Shown: positions 43,488 to 53,075, counted from the stretch's first letter. The stretch: DNA of 64,000 nucleotides from a bacterium (GCA_016124445.1 WGNR01000017.1:62001-126000), one strand, 5' to 3'. The notes: generated by a model not told the origin, from the sequence alone. Program-made: numbers and translations.

Positions 43488-45188
43488 CTAGTCGACGTCC
43501 GGCAGGAACGCGCGGCTCACACAGCCATGATGGGCCTGGGAAACAGTCGCCGCAAAGTCGGCCAGGTAGCCGCGTGTGCGAGGAATCTCCGGAGCCGTCC
43601 ACTGCGAGCGCCGCTGAGCGAGAACCTCGTCGGCGACATGCAGTGTGAGATCGCCCTTCACCAAATCGAACGAGATTTCGTCGTCATCTTCAACGAGTGC
43701 AATCGGTCCACCGACCGCTGCTTCCGGCGAACAGTGCACGCCGATCGCCCCGTGCGAAACACCAGAGACCCGCGTGTCGGAAAGAAACGCAACTTTGCCG
43801 TCAAGCTTCGGCACGGCCAACGCCGCGGTGGCGACCAAGACTTCCGGCATGCCTGAGGCAACCGGTCCCAGGTAACGCAGCACGATCACGCTGCCTGGCT
43901 GAATCTGATCCGCTTCAACCGCTTCGACAATCTTGCGGGCATCGTCGAAACAGATTGCCTTGCCGCGGAAGGTCGGCTCTTTCATGCTGCTCACTTTGAA
44001 CACCACGCCACCAGGAGCGAGGTTGCCGAAGCAGATTTGCATGTCGGCATATGGTTTGAATGCGCGCTCGACCGGCACGATCAAATCTTGATCCCAGCTT
44101 ACGTCCGGCACATCAGCCAGGTTCTCGGCCATCGTTTTGCCGGTGACCGTGATCGGGTCGCCGCTGATCAGACCTTGCTGCAAAAGGTACTTCAAGAAGA
44201 TCGGCGTGCCGCCAATTTTGAACAGGTCGAACATCGTACGCTTGCCGCGCGGGGCAAAGCTGCACAGCACTGGCGTTTCGCGACAGATCGCCTGAATATC
44301 CTCGAGGTGGAAATTGACATGGGCCTCACGGGCGAGCGCCAGCAGATGCAGCACGCCGTTGGTCGAACCTCCCATGGCGGCGACGGCCCGGGTAGCATTG
44401 ATCATCGAAGCTCGCGTGACGATGTCGCGTGGGCGAATGTCTTCGGCCAATAGCCGCTTGACCAGCACGCCGATCCCTTCGCATTCGGCTACCTTCGATG
44501 GATCGTCGGCCGGGTTACTGCTGGAATAAGGTGCCGACAGCCCCATCGCTTCCAGCGCGATGCCCCACGTATTGAACGAAGCCGCAATGCCGCATCCGCC
44601 AGGACCAGGGCAAGCGGTCCGCAAGATTTCGTCTGCTTCCTTGTGCGTGATCTCGCCGACACTTGCCGCTGCCTGGGAATCGTAAACGTCGAGAATCGAC
44701 GTATCCTGCCCACGATGGCAGCCAGGCTTGATGCTGCCGCCATTGACGATCAGCCCCGGGTAATTCAGCCGAGCCAAAGCCATAGCGAAGCCAGGACCGT
44801 TTTTATCGCAGTTGTGCATACCGATCAGAAAGTCGTAGCCATGCGCACTGGTCACACACTCGGCTGCGTTGGCAATCATGTTCCGCGACGGCAGGCTGGC
44901 ATTGCCCCCTTCGTGCCCCTGGGTAATGTTGTCGCTGACGGCCGGCGTGCCGAAAGGAAAACCGATCAGGCCTTCCTTCTCGCAGCCTTGCTTCATCAGC
45001 GTGGCCAGGCGATACGCATGCACATTGCACAAGTTGCCTTCCAACAGCGGGACCCCAATCCCGACTTGCGGTTTATGGAAGTCCTCTTCCTGAAAGTGAA
45101 GGCCGTAATAAAACGCGGTCACGCCACGTTGCCAACCTTGGGTCAAGTTTCGGCTGTTCCAGTTGAGCGGTCGGTCCATGAGATGCAT
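43488..45188 (-). CDS. ilvD: IlvD/Edd-family dehydratase (dihydroxy-acid or sugar-acid dehydratase)
   Basis: 566 residues. Three iron-sulfur Cys positions are present: Cys54 in GNLCNVHAY, Cys127 in GMHNCDKNGPG and Cys199 in CPGPGGCGIA. The C-terminal half has GSTNGVLHLLALA and VSGVSHGAIGVHCSPEAAVGGP. It dehydrates a 2,3-dihydroxy acid. Some details, such as GIAASFNTW in place of the usual GGMYTANTM and the RGYLADFAATVSQAHHG tail, resemble sugar-acid dehydratases as much as true IlvD, so the substrate is open. No other branched-chain gene is adjacent. Confidence 0.82.
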   Translation of the reverse strand: MHLMDRPLNWNSRNLTQGWQRGVTAFYYGLHFQEEDFHKPQVGIGVPLLEGNLCNVHAYRLATLMKQGCEKEGLIGFPFGTPAVSDNITQGHEGGNASLPSRNMIANAAECVTSAHGYDFLIGMHNCDKNGPGFAMALARLNYPGLIVNGGSIKPGCHRGQDTSILDVYDSQAAASVGEITHKEADEILRTACPGPGGCGIAASFNTWGIALEAMGLSAPYSSSNPADDPSKVAECEGIGVLVKRLLAEDIRPRDIVTRASMINATRAVAAMGGSTNGVLHLLALAREAHVNFHLEDIQAICRETPVLCSFAPRGKRTMFDLFKIGGTPIFLKYLLQQGLISGDPITVTGKTMAENLADVPDVSWDQDLIVPVERAFKPYADMQICFGNLAPGGVVFKVSSMKEPTFRGKAICFDDARKIVEAVEADQIQPGSVIVLRYLGPVASGMPEVLVATAALAVPKLDGKVAFLSDTRVSGVSHGAIGVHCSPEAAVGGPIALVEDDDEISFDLVKGDLTLHVADEVLAQRRSQWTAPEIPRTRGYLADFAATVSQAHHGCVSRAFLPDVD

Positions 45189-45284
45189 TTCACCAGCGAG
45201 GCAGGAAAGAAGCGGGAAGCATCCGGTAGTATGGCGGGCTCAGGCCAAAGACTCAAGCGACCTGGGCGGAACAAGGCGGACAAG

Positions 45285-45324
45285 AAATAAAAAACGCCGG
45301 TCGCTTAGAGGTTCACGACCGGCG
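45285..45324 (-). terminator. Intrinsic terminator after hsp20
   Basis: A perfect 9-bp stem (CGCCGGTCG at 45295-45303 with CGACCGGCG at 45316-45324) and, on the minus strand, a following T-rich run (TTTTTTATTTCTT). It lies 40 bp beyond the hsp20 stop and separates it from the dehydratase gene. Confidence 0.88.
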
Positions 45325-45363
45325 CCCTTTCTCGTCAGAGAAGTTGCACGGGATTGTGGCTGT

Positions 45364-45828
45364 TTAGCTGCCAGTCACTTCAATCTTGCGAGGCTTGGCC
45401 TGTTCCGACTTGGGGATCAGCACCAGTAGCACGCCATTCTTGAAGTTGGCAGTTACGTTGTTTTCGTCGACCGGAGTACCCAGTTTCAGTTCGCGTTGGA
45501 ACTTGCCATACACATGTTCAACACGATGCCAACGGCGATCTTCTGACTGCTCGTCGGACTTGCGCTCACCCGAGATCGTCAACATGCCGTCGTGCAGTTC
45601 GACATTGACGTCTTCCGGATTCAATCCGGGGAGTTCCAGTTCGATCTGATAGGCGCTCTCCGTCTCTGAAATGTTCATGGCAGGCAGCCAGGCGCCACTA
45701 GCGCTTTGCCGTACCGGACGGAAGAACGACTCGAACAGGTTGTCCATTTCGCTGTGCCAGTTTGCCAGCGGGTGAGTCTTGGTTTCGGATTGTTGCTTTG
45801 GACGGACCATTTTGATCAACCTTTCCAT
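45364..45828 (-). CDS. Small heat-shock protein (Hsp20/alpha-crystallin)
   Basis: 154 residues. An alpha-crystallin domain covers about 48-148 with IELELPGLNPEDVNVELHDG, LTISGERKSDEQS, the FQRELKLGTPVDENNVTANFKNGVLLVLIPK run and a short C-terminal extension. The N-terminal NWHSEMDNLFESFFRP is typical. Either ATG (45828, or 45810 with AAAGG upstream) could start it. An ATP-independent holdase that keeps unfolded proteins soluble. No CIRCE element is visible upstream. Confidence 0.93.
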   Translation of the reverse strand: MERLIKMVRPKQQSETKTHPLANWHSEMDNLFESFFRPVRQSASGAWLPAMNISETESAYQIELELPGLNPEDVNVELHDGMLTISGERKSDEQSEDRRWHRVEHVYGKFQRELKLGTPVDENNVTANFKNGVLLVLIPKSEQAKPRKIEVTGS

Positions 45829-46148
45829 AAAAGTTCCTACAGAAGTTGAAACAAAACCGGAACAAGTTACTCGTGGCTGTTGAACCTGTTGGTTTGTGGA
45901 TTTGATTGCCTTAAGTGGTCAGGCAACAGATAGAAATGCAAGAGGCGCGCCAATCGTGAATTTCTAGATTGGTGTTGGTACAACTCGTTGTTTTTCGGGC
46001 ACTTACGATTCAAGAAAGAATGTGCTATCGCCAATCACGCCTGCCAGACCCGCTGCCAAAATGGCAAGGAATGTCATTTCGACAGGGCACGAAAAAAGCC
46101 GAAGCGGGTGCTTCGGCTTAATCGTTTTTTTCAGTCGTTCCGGTCCGA
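45829..46148. other. Intergenic region upstream of hsp20, downstream of the DUF1552 gene
   Basis: 320 bp containing the hsp20 promoter (not resolved) and the terminator of the DUF1592/DUF1552 operon at 46092-46128. No CIRCE inverted repeat or clear heat-shock sigma promoter was recognised and no gene is seen. Confidence 0.5.
46092..46128. terminator. Strong bidirectional intrinsic terminator
   Basis: A perfect 10-bp stem (AAGCCGAAGC at 46096-46105 with GCTTCGGCTT at 46110-46119) closed by a GGGT tetraloop, flanked by an A-run on the left and a T-run on the right. It can stop the DUF1592/DUF1552 transcript on the minus strand (stop codon 46149) and also plus-strand read-through. Confidence 0.92.
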
Positions 46149-47519
46149 TTAGGTCAAACCGGTCAGCGCCCCGGATTTGCAATAGTCAGGGTTGCCGAAC
46201 GACGGTTGAGGGTAACCCATCGCTTCGCAGATGCTCATCAGCAGGCGATTGTGCGGGGTCTTTTGAACGTCGATTGCCTGGCCCATTTTGAAGCCCAGAC
46301 CGCCACCGACCAGCACGAACGGGACATCGTCGTGGGTGTGCGAGTTGCCTTTGCCCAGTTCGTTGGTCCAGATGATCGTCGTGTGGTCGAGCATGCTGCC
46401 GTCGGCCCCTGGTTCCGGCGTCTCGGCCAGGCGTTTGGCCAGGTGGGCGACCTGTTCGCAGTACCAGGTGTTGATCTTGATAAGCTTTTCGTACGCCGCT
46501 TCGTTCTTGTCCGGCTCGTGTGAGAGGCTGTGGTGCCCTTCGTCGATCCCCAGCCACTTCATCACCGGCTGGCCGACGCTATTGGTAATTTGCAGCGTGG
46601 CGATGCGGTTCATGTCGTGCACGAAACCGTTGACCATCAACTCGATCTGCATCTTGGTGATCTGCGGGATGTTGTCGTTCACCTCGCGGACGTTCGGCGG
46701 CAACTCCGGAATGGCATGGTCCAGGTCGGCGCTGCCTGCTTCCTGGTTAGCCGCTTCCGCCTTCTTTTGCTGGGCGATCTCGGCCTGTAGTTCCAGTTCT
46801 ACCTTGCGTACCAGTGCCGCGTGCGATTCCAGTAATTGGCGATCTTCGACGCTGATCAGCTTTTCGACCTTCTTGAAGTCGTCGGTCAGGTCGTCGAGCA
46901 CGCTGGCCAGCATCGCCCGATTCTTGGCCTGGCCGTACATCTTGTCGAACATCTGGTAAGGATCGTCGATCGGAGCGACCGGTTGATTCGGTCCAGCGTA
47001 CGACCAACGGGTCCAGGTATCGGCCCGGTCCGGGACCATCACGCCGAACTCGAGCGTACCAAATCGCGTTTGCGACTCAGGCTTCTGTTGAAGTTGGTTC
47101 TTCAGGAACTGATCGATCGAGATTCCCATTGCCCAGCCGGCTGGCGTATCGCTACCGCCCTGGACGTCGCCTGGGTAAAGCTCGATACCAGTCAAGAGGC
47201 AGCCAATGCCGCGCATGTGCCCGTCACCGTCCCCCTTGATTTGGTTGCTGAGCCCCTTGATGGTCATCATCTGGTTCTTGAACGGAGCGAGCGGCTCCAG
47301 GATCCGCTTCAGTTCGAATTCGGCACCCAGCTTGTCCGGCCAGAAGTGCTTCGGAATGACACCGTTAGGGCTGAAAACGAACACCAAACGCTTCTTCGGT
47401 GCGGCCTGGGCAGTCCAGCCCAAGCTGGGCAGACCTGCCAGCAAATTCGCCGCGGCCAAGCTGATGCCGGTCTTCTTGAGAAACTCGCGACGTGATAATT
47501 GGCTCACCATGGAACTCAT
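46149..47519 (-). CDS. DUF1552 secreted protein with Tat signal
   Basis: 456 residues from the ATG at 47519, which overlaps the stop of the preceding gene by 4 bp (ATGA). The N-terminus has a twin-arginine motif (SRREFLKK) and a hydrophobic stretch ending TAQAAPKK, so Tat export is predicted. The DUF1552 domain follows: LVFVFSPNGVIPKHFWPD, GHMRGIGCLLTGIE, IDQFLKNQL and the HDDVPFVLVGGGLGFKMG segment. DUF1552 proteins occur almost always beside DUF1592 cytochromes in planctomycetes. The function is unknown; degradation of complex polymers or aromatic compounds has been suggested for such sets. Confidence 0.92.
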   Translation of the reverse strand: MSSMVSQLSRREFLKKTGISLAAANLLAGLPSLGWTAQAAPKKRLVFVFSPNGVIPKHFWPDKLGAEFELKRILEPLAPFKNQMMTIKGLSNQIKGDGDGHMRGIGCLLTGIELYPGDVQGGSDTPAGWAMGISIDQFLKNQLQQKPESQTRFGTLEFGVMVPDRADTWTRWSYAGPNQPVAPIDDPYQMFDKMYGQAKNRAMLASVLDDLTDDFKKVEKLISVEDRQLLESHAALVRKVELELQAEIAQQKKAEAANQEAGSADLDHAIPELPPNVREVNDNIPQITKMQIELMVNGFVHDMNRIATLQITNSVGQPVMKWLGIDEGHHSLSHEPDKNEAAYEKLIKINTWYCEQVAHLAKRLAETPEPGADGSMLDHTTIIWTNELGKGNSHTHDDVPFVLVGGGLGFKMGQAIDVQKTPHNRLLMSICEAMGYPQPSFGNPDYCKSGALTGLT

Positions 47520-49876
47520 CCTGCGATCTTGGCTTGGTGGGGCTGGGTGGCCGCGATCACAGCGATCTCGACCAGGAGGGAGCGGATATTGCATCCACCA
47601 TTCTCGAACTTTTCGGTCAGCCGGTCCAACGTATCCGCTCCGTAAGCGGCGACCGGCTGTTTGACGAAGTGCTGGAAGGCCCGGCTGACGAACGCACGAT
47701 GTGCCTCGTGATTGTCGGCCAGGTAGTGCACCAGGTCCTTTTCATTCTGAAACGAAATATCCTTGCCGTCACGCTCTTTATAGGTTCCCTGAGCATTGAT
47801 CGGCTTATTCTTTTCATCCTGCCGGAAGCGTCCCACGGCGTCGTAATGCTCCAAGGTAAAACCAAGGGCATTGATCCGGCTGTGACAAACCTGGCAGCTT
47901 TCGGGGCTGGTCTGCAACGAAACACGTTCGCGCGTCGTCAGGTTGGGATGCAAATCGGGACTGAGCGGAGTGAACGCCGCGTTGGGCGGCCGGAGCGTCC
48001 GACCCAGCACGTAGCGAATCAAAAACACGCCGCGATGAATGGGCGAGGTGGCGTCGTTGTAGGCCAGGCCGCTCATCAGGTAAGGATGCGAAACCACGCC
48101 GTGCCGCGTCGGATCGTCACCGCCAGTCTTCCGCAAATGGTCAGGGCTGGGGCCGCGCGGAATCTCTCCGACATCAGCCTTCTCGCCCGGCTGTGGTTTC
48201 CAGGCATCGCCATAAAACTGGGCCATCCGATCGGAGGTGTAACCCCAATCGGCCGTCAGCAGTTGACGGTAGTCGCTGCTTTCGCTCCAGACGACATCTT
48301 CCAGGAAACAATCGAGCGATCCCCGCAAGTCGGCAACCAGTTCTTGATCGAATTCCGGGAACTGCTTGTCGTCTTTCGTGATCTCGCGGATATGCCCTAG
48401 GTTCAGCCACTGATGCAGCATGTCCAAGGTTTTGCCGCGGGTACGGAAATCATTGACCATCCGCCAGGCCGCATCGCGAACCTGCTGCTCGCTTTCCAGT
48501 TGATTGCGATAGACCTGATCCAACAGCCACTTGTCGGCCGGCAGCGAATCGTAGAAGACCAGGGCCAGGCGATTGGCAGCCTTTTGCGACGGCGTGTCGC
48601 TGGCATCGGTTTGTGGATAAAGGAACCGTGGCGATTTGAGCGTCATCAACGCTACCCGGCGAATCGCTTCGGCATCGTCGGGACAGGCGTCCATTTGCCG
48701 CTGGATGTATAGCTGCTTCAAGTCGTCCGAAAGGGGCGCGCGGAAGGCCGTTTCGACCAGTTCGGTCAGAAACGCCTTGAGCCGCTCGCGGTTCTCTTGC
48801 GGGATCTTGCGATTGCGTCGGTCGTAGTCAGGCCATAACTCTTCCGAGGCAACTACTCCGAACTCCAAAGCAGCGGCGGTCGTCGAATCGTCCCATTGGC
48901 GATCGACGGCAATGCCCCGCTCGAAGCCATAGCTTCGGTCGTCGGGGGGCAGCTTGGTTTGCAACGAGAACGTTGGCTCGACCATGTAAGGGATCAGGTT
49001 TCGCCGCGGAATGACCTGCTGCGTGCCGTGCGGTGGTACCCACGACAGCGAGATGCTGGCCGGCGGCTGCTTTGTTTTGCGTTTCCGCTGGATGAAGTCG
49101 ATCTTGAATGGATAAACCCGACCGGCTGTTAGCCGCACTACTTCGCGGAACTCGGTCTTGTCGCCTGATTGGACATGATTGTCGATCAGTTCGCGCCCCT
49201 TCTTGCCGAAGTCCATCGTGAATGAAACGGTACTGTGGACCACGATCTCGTAATCACCGGTCTCTTCAGCGATGACACTGCCTTCCCAGTAGATGTAGTA
49301 ATCTTCGTGGTTGATGTCCTTGCCGGGGCTTCCTTCACCGAAATCGAAATCGATGCTGGGATCGACACGTTCAATCTTCTTGTTCTCGTTCTTCCAGCGA
49401 GAACCGGTGAAGTAGATCCCTTTCACACCACGTTTGTCGGTATACCCAGGGAAGCCATAGAAGTGGCCATACAAATCGGCCAGGCTTTGGCGAAGCTGAT
49501 TGCCGGTCAAACGGGCCAACGTGATTTGCGGCGGGCGATTTCGGATGCGGGCCGCTTCGCTGTAGAAGGCATAGTGCATGTAAGCAGCAACTGCTTCGGC
49601 TTCCGCCCCGACGCACTCTTCAGGCTCTCCTTCGGGCATCGTCTTGCCGATATGCGCGGCCAGTTCGCCAATGCTCGAGTCACCGACCAGTGCCCGTTCG
49701 TAGGAACCTTCCACCCCTTCACCCAACTCGCCATGGCAATCGGCGCACTTGGCAACGTAGACCTTCTTGCCCAACGTACGCTGGGCATCGTCGTCGGCCT
49801 GGACTGGCGATCCCCAGGCGGCAACTGCTAGCAGCGCAAACGCGAGGAAACGAAGCTGTGGTGGGGTGAGTCTCAT
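47516..49876 (-). CDS. Secreted c-type cytochrome with PA14 and DUF1592/DUF1588/DUF1585 domains
   Basis: 786 residues with a Sec signal peptide (about 1-27). A cytochrome c domain with CADCH (near 43-47) comes first, then DUF1587-like sequence (LARLTGNQLRQSLADLYGHF), then a PA14-like insertion (about 150-290: YYIYWEGSVIAEETGDYEIVV). DUF1592 (about 360-490), DUF1588 with CQVCHSRINALGFTLEHYDAVGRFR and DUF1585 at the C-terminus complete it. Two CxxCH haem sites mark it as a periplasmic redox protein. It is translationally coupled to the DUF1552 gene. Confidence 0.92.
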   Translation of the reverse strand: MRLTPPQLRFLAFALLAVAAWGSPVQADDDAQRTLGKKVYVAKCADCHGELGEGVEGSYERALVGDSSIGELAAHIGKTMPEGEPEECVGAEAEAVAAYMHYAFYSEAARIRNRPPQITLARLTGNQLRQSLADLYGHFYGFPGYTDKRGVKGIYFTGSRWKNENKKIERVDPSIDFDFGEGSPGKDINHEDYYIYWEGSVIAEETGDYEIVVHSTVSFTMDFGKKGRELIDNHVQSGDKTEFREVVRLTAGRVYPFKIDFIQRKRKTKQPPASISLSWVPPHGTQQVIPRRNLIPYMVEPTFSLQTKLPPDDRSYGFERGIAVDRQWDDSTTAAALEFGVVASEELWPDYDRRNRKIPQENRERLKAFLTELVETAFRAPLSDDLKQLYIQRQMDACPDDAEAIRRVALMTLKSPRFLYPQTDASDTPSQKAANRLALVFYDSLPADKWLLDQVYRNQLESEQQVRDAAWRMVNDFRTRGKTLDMLHQWLNLGHIREITKDDKQFPEFDQELVADLRGSLDCFLEDVVWSESSDYRQLLTADWGYTSDRMAQFYGDAWKPQPGEKADVGEIPRGPSPDHLRKTGGDDPTRHGVVSHPYLMSGLAYNDATSPIHRGVFLIRYVLGRTLRPPNAAFTPLSPDLHPNLTTRERVSLQTSPESCQVCHSRINALGFTLEHYDAVGRFRQDEKNKPINAQGTYKERDGKDISFQNEKDLVHYLADNHEAHRAFVSRAFQHFVKQPVAAYGADTLDRLTEKFENGGCNIRSLLVEIAVIAATQPHQAKIAG

Positions 49877-50186
49877 GATCTGTCGAAGCTCGCTTCACAG
49901 ACCGCTCAACCGGCAAGAAACCGATCGCTTTCGAGGTTCAGAAAGCGACTTGAAGCGACTACGAAGCGTGATAGGTGGGATGGTTCAAGGGGCGGGAACA
50001 TCGGCAGGTATACCGACGCCTTACTAGTAATCGTCGAACCAAGCCTAAGTTTACCGAAGTTTTTTCCTGAAAACTTACAGCTGTCTCCATTTTACACGGC
50101 AGCGCCCAGCAAAGTCCACTAAGAAACCGCTGGGGTAATGAAGGGTTACGGCAAATGCTGGCCCGTCGATCGGTGAAAAACGCCGA
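49877..50186. other. Intergenic region upstream of the DUF1592 gene
   Basis: 310 bp. It should contain the promoter for the DUF1592/DUF1552 operon and the 3' end of the sulfatase transcript. No convincing hairpin with a T-run, no repeat and no ORF were found. Confidence 0.45.
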
Positions 50187-51668
50187 TTACTGGCTCTTCT
50201 TCTTACCTGTTTTCCCCTTTTTAGAGGCTTTCCCCTTTCCGGGAGCATAATCGGGGTTGGGCTCGCTGGGAACGATCGCTCCGACCTGCTTGTGCCACTT
50301 CAGCAGGTCGTGCAGCAGTTCGTCCCGCTTTTCCGGATTCGAGGCGGCCAGGTCGTGGTATTCGCCGATATCTTCCCGCAGGTTGTACATCTCGACCGCT
50401 CCGTTTCCGGGCAGCTTCGCTTCGCCGCCATCCAGCACCCATTCTTCGTGGAACAGATGCAGCTTCCATTGATCTTTGTTGATCACCGACACTGGCCGCG
50501 ATCGGAAGCCTGTCTTCACGTCCAACTCGCGTCCGCGAGTCACCGGCGAATTCAAGTAGCCAGGGAAATGCCAGAAGATCGCCTCGCGCTTCAGCTTACC
50601 GGTCCCGGTCAGAAGCGGCATCAGGCTTTCGCCATCAAGCACTTTGCCTTCAGGTACCTTGATGCCGGCGGCGTCGAGAATCGTGGGATAGAGATCCAAT
50701 TGAATGACCGGCACATCGGTCGAACTGCCAGGCTTGATCTTGCCGGGCCAGCGGATGATGAACGGCTCGCGAATGCCACCTTCGTAGTAACCACCCTTGT
50801 TGCCTCGCAGCGGTTCCTGCAGCGACTGTGGCGTGGCACCGTTGTCGCTGGTATAGATCACCATCGTCTTATCGGACAGTTCAAGCTCGTCCAACCTTTT
50901 CAGCAGGCGGCCGACACTTTCGTCCAGGTCATGCGTACAAGCCGCATACATCACCGACTTGTGATTCTTCCCGCTGGGCTTTGCTTTGAAGTGAGCCACT
51001 GTCTTGGGCTGCCCTTGCAGAGGACCATGAATCGCATGATGCGGCAGGTAGCAGAAGAACGGCTTGTCGCGGTTTCTCTCAATGAACGAAATCGCTTTGT
51101 CGGTCAGCGTGAAAACACCCTTCGGGTCGGACGGAGGACCTGTCTTGTTCGTTTCGGTCCCTTCCTTCAGTTCGCCATTGCCAAAGGAGTCATACGTTTC
51201 GTCGAAACCTTGTTCACTCGGTTTGGCACCATCACGGCCATCCAGGTGCCACTTGCCGAAGTGCCCGGTGACGTAGCCAGCTTCCTTCAGTGCTTCGGCC
51301 AGGGTCAGGTTCTTGGAACTCAGCCCATCGCTGTTGGGCACCGGCACCAATCGCATTTCATTGACCGGTCCGCGTTTGGTACTGCCGACCGCATACAGAT
51401 GATGCCGCGGCGTGTATTGGCCGGAAAGCATACAGGCCCGGCTTGGAGCACAGTTACCGGCACACGCATAGCCTGACGAGAACACCATTCCCTGTTTCGC
51501 GAAAGCATCGATGACCGGGGTCTCGTAGAAGTCAGTCCCCTGGTAGCCGACATCTTTCCAGCCCATGTCGTCCGCATAGATCAGCACGAAGTTCGGACGC
51601 TCGGCCGCAGTCAAGCAAGTGACCATCGCCAGGCAGAAAACAGCAGCGAAAGATGCAGTACGGATCAT
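50187..51668 (-). CDS. Secreted sulfatase (arylsulfatase type)
   Basis: 493 residues with a Sec signal (about 1-22). NFVLIYADDMGWKDVG provides the metal-binding Asp pair; the full sulfatase signature CAPSRACMLSGQYTPRH has the canonical C-x-P-x-R with Cys73 for formylglycine conversion. VIYTSDNGATPQSL and GGIREPFIIRWPGKI fit the arylsulfatase A-like fold. The C-terminus is a Lys/Gly-rich tail (KGKASKKGKTGKK). It is likely active on sulfated algal polysaccharide. It lies between the esterase gene and the DUF1592 gene, all on the minus strand. Confidence 0.95.
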   Translation of the reverse strand: MIRTASFAAVFCLAMVTCLTAAERPNFVLIYADDMGWKDVGYQGTDFYETPVIDAFAKQGMVFSSGYACAGNCAPSRACMLSGQYTPRHHLYAVGSTKRGPVNEMRLVPVPNSDGLSSKNLTLAEALKEAGYVTGHFGKWHLDGRDGAKPSEQGFDETYDSFGNGELKEGTETNKTGPPSDPKGVFTLTDKAISFIERNRDKPFFCYLPHHAIHGPLQGQPKTVAHFKAKPSGKNHKSVMYAACTHDLDESVGRLLKRLDELELSDKTMVIYTSDNGATPQSLQEPLRGNKGGYYEGGIREPFIIRWPGKIKPGSSTDVPVIQLDLYPTILDAAGIKVPEGKVLDGESLMPLLTGTGKLKREAIFWHFPGYLNSPVTRGRELDVKTGFRSRPVSVINKDQWKLHLFHEEWVLDGGEAKLPGNGAVEMYNLREDIGEYHDLAASNPEKRDELLHDLLKWHKQVGAIVPSEPNPDYAPGKGKASKKGKTGKKKSQ

Positions 51669-51680
51669 GAACCACTCAAA

Positions 51681-51715
51681 AGAAAAGGGCAGACGAACAA
51701 AGGTTTCGTCTGCCC
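51681..51715 (-). terminator. Intrinsic terminator after the EF-hand esterase gene
   Basis: A perfect 11-bp stem (GGGCAGACGAA at 51687-51697 with TTCGTCTGCCC at 51705-51715) and, on the minus strand, TTTTCTTTT after it. It lies in the 85-bp gap between the esterase stop and the sulfatase start, so the sulfatase needs its own promoter. Confidence 0.9.
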
Positions 51716-51753
51716 ATTATAGTTGGGTTTGCAGCCGATGAAACTCGCGGCGT

Positions 51754-52932
51754 TTATTCGGTGGCAGGCTGCGGACGGGGTCGGCGCCGCGGGGTGGGTT
51801 CGACTTCGATCGGCTTGCTGCTCACTTCCACCTCTTTGCCCAGCAGCAGCTTGTCGATGAAATTCTTTACCTGCTGGTTGATCTCGCTGCCGCCAAAACC
51901 GTGCCCGCCGCCGACGACATGGATAAAGGTCGAATCGACGCCTGCCTTGGTCAACGCATCGTGGAAGGTAACCGATTGATCGAACGGCACTGTCGGGTCT
52001 TTGGTCCCGTGCAGGATCAAGAAGGGGGGATCTCCCTTCGAGACGTAGTTGATCGGCGAAGCGGCCTTGGCGACATCTTTACGTTCCAGAATCGGACCGC
52101 CGACCAAAGCACTCTCTGGCGATTTTGGATCGTTATGCCGAGCAAAGCCTTCCGGATCGCCCATCGTCAGCAGGTTGGTCGGTCCGAAGAAATCGACCAC
52201 GCCAGCGACGTCGAGCGACTGATCGGTGTTGGGACCAAGCTTGCCATCCACGCTCTGGTCATCGGCCGAAACACCCATAAACGCCACCAGGTGCCCGCCG
52301 GCCGAGCTTCCCCACAGGACGATGCGGTTCGGATCCCAGTTGTATTTCTCGGCATTCGCTTTCACCCAGCGGAGGCCTGCCTGGCAGTCGTTGATCTGGG
52401 CCGGCCAACTGGCGACGCCCGTCAAACGATAGCCGATCGAAACGGCCGCGTAGTCCCCTTCGCGAACCAGCGGCATCGCCCGGCTCAAAAACGGCCCCGG
52501 CGAACCACCCATCCAGCCGCCGCCATGAATCAGCACGATCACCGGCAACGGCTTATCGGTCGTGGGCTTTTCCGGAATGGCAATATCGAGCCGCTGCTGC
52601 TTGATCGATCCGTCGCCGTAGTTGATATCGCGGATGATCTTCACCCCTTCGACCTGCTGCTGCGGGCCTTGTCCTGGCCGGTTGCCATTTGCTCGCTGAG
52701 CCATCTGCTGCCTTATCTTCTCAAACGCATTGAATTCCTCCTCGGTCACGCTCCCGTCCGAGTCGGTATCAATTCGATTAAACAACCTTTGGGCTCTTTC
52801 CGGAAGTTCGTCTTGAACGATCTTCCCATCCCCATTGCGATCCAACCGCTCGAAGCTGATTTGCTGAGCCTGAGCCAACGACGCCAGGCAACCGATTGCC
52901 AACAGAGAGAAAACGGGTGACAAACGTTTCAT
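51754..52932 (-). CDS. Secreted alpha/beta-hydrolase (esterase) with N-terminal EF hands
   Basis: 392 residues with a Sec signal peptide (about 1-22). Two EF-hand loops come first, DRNGDGKIVQDE and DTDSDGSVTEEE, so calcium binding is likely. The hydrolase domain follows: oxyanion HGGGWMGG, nucleophile elbow GSSAGGH, and a C-terminal Asp/His pair in HGTKDPTVPFD and GGGHGFGG. The pattern is that of BD-FAE/acetyl-xylan esterase-like enzymes. It would remove ester groups from polysaccharides outside the cytoplasm, consistent with the adjacent sulfatase. Confidence 0.92.
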   Translation of the reverse strand: MKRLSPVFSLLAIGCLASLAQAQQISFERLDRNGDGKIVQDELPERAQRLFNRIDTDSDGSVTEEEFNAFEKIRQQMAQRANGNRPGQGPQQQVEGVKIIRDINYGDGSIKQQRLDIAIPEKPTTDKPLPVIVLIHGGGWMGGSPGPFLSRAMPLVREGDYAAVSIGYRLTGVASWPAQINDCQAGLRWVKANAEKYNWDPNRIVLWGSSAGGHLVAFMGVSADDQSVDGKLGPNTDQSLDVAGVVDFFGPTNLLTMGDPEGFARHNDPKSPESALVGGPILERKDVAKAASPINYVSKGDPPFLILHGTKDPTVPFDQSVTFHDALTKAGVDSTFIHVVGGGHGFGGSEINQQVKNFIDKLLLGKEVEVSSKPIEVEPTPRRRPRPQPATE

Positions 52933-53075
52933 GGGCCAATCCTCAGAAGAAGTGCGACATGGAGAATTCGGGACGGACTTGTCAGTTTAACCCCACTTGG
53001 CAGGGAAAGTCTCGCGAATTTGAGAGTTGGCTTGAATCCAACTGTCGAATCTTGGGAAATTGACGTGGGACAATC

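Noticed and set aside
45829..46020. CIRCE-type or heat-shock sigma promoter upstream of hsp20
   Set aside because: No TTAGCACTC-N9-GAGTGCTAA repeat and no well-spaced sigma-32-like boxes could be found.
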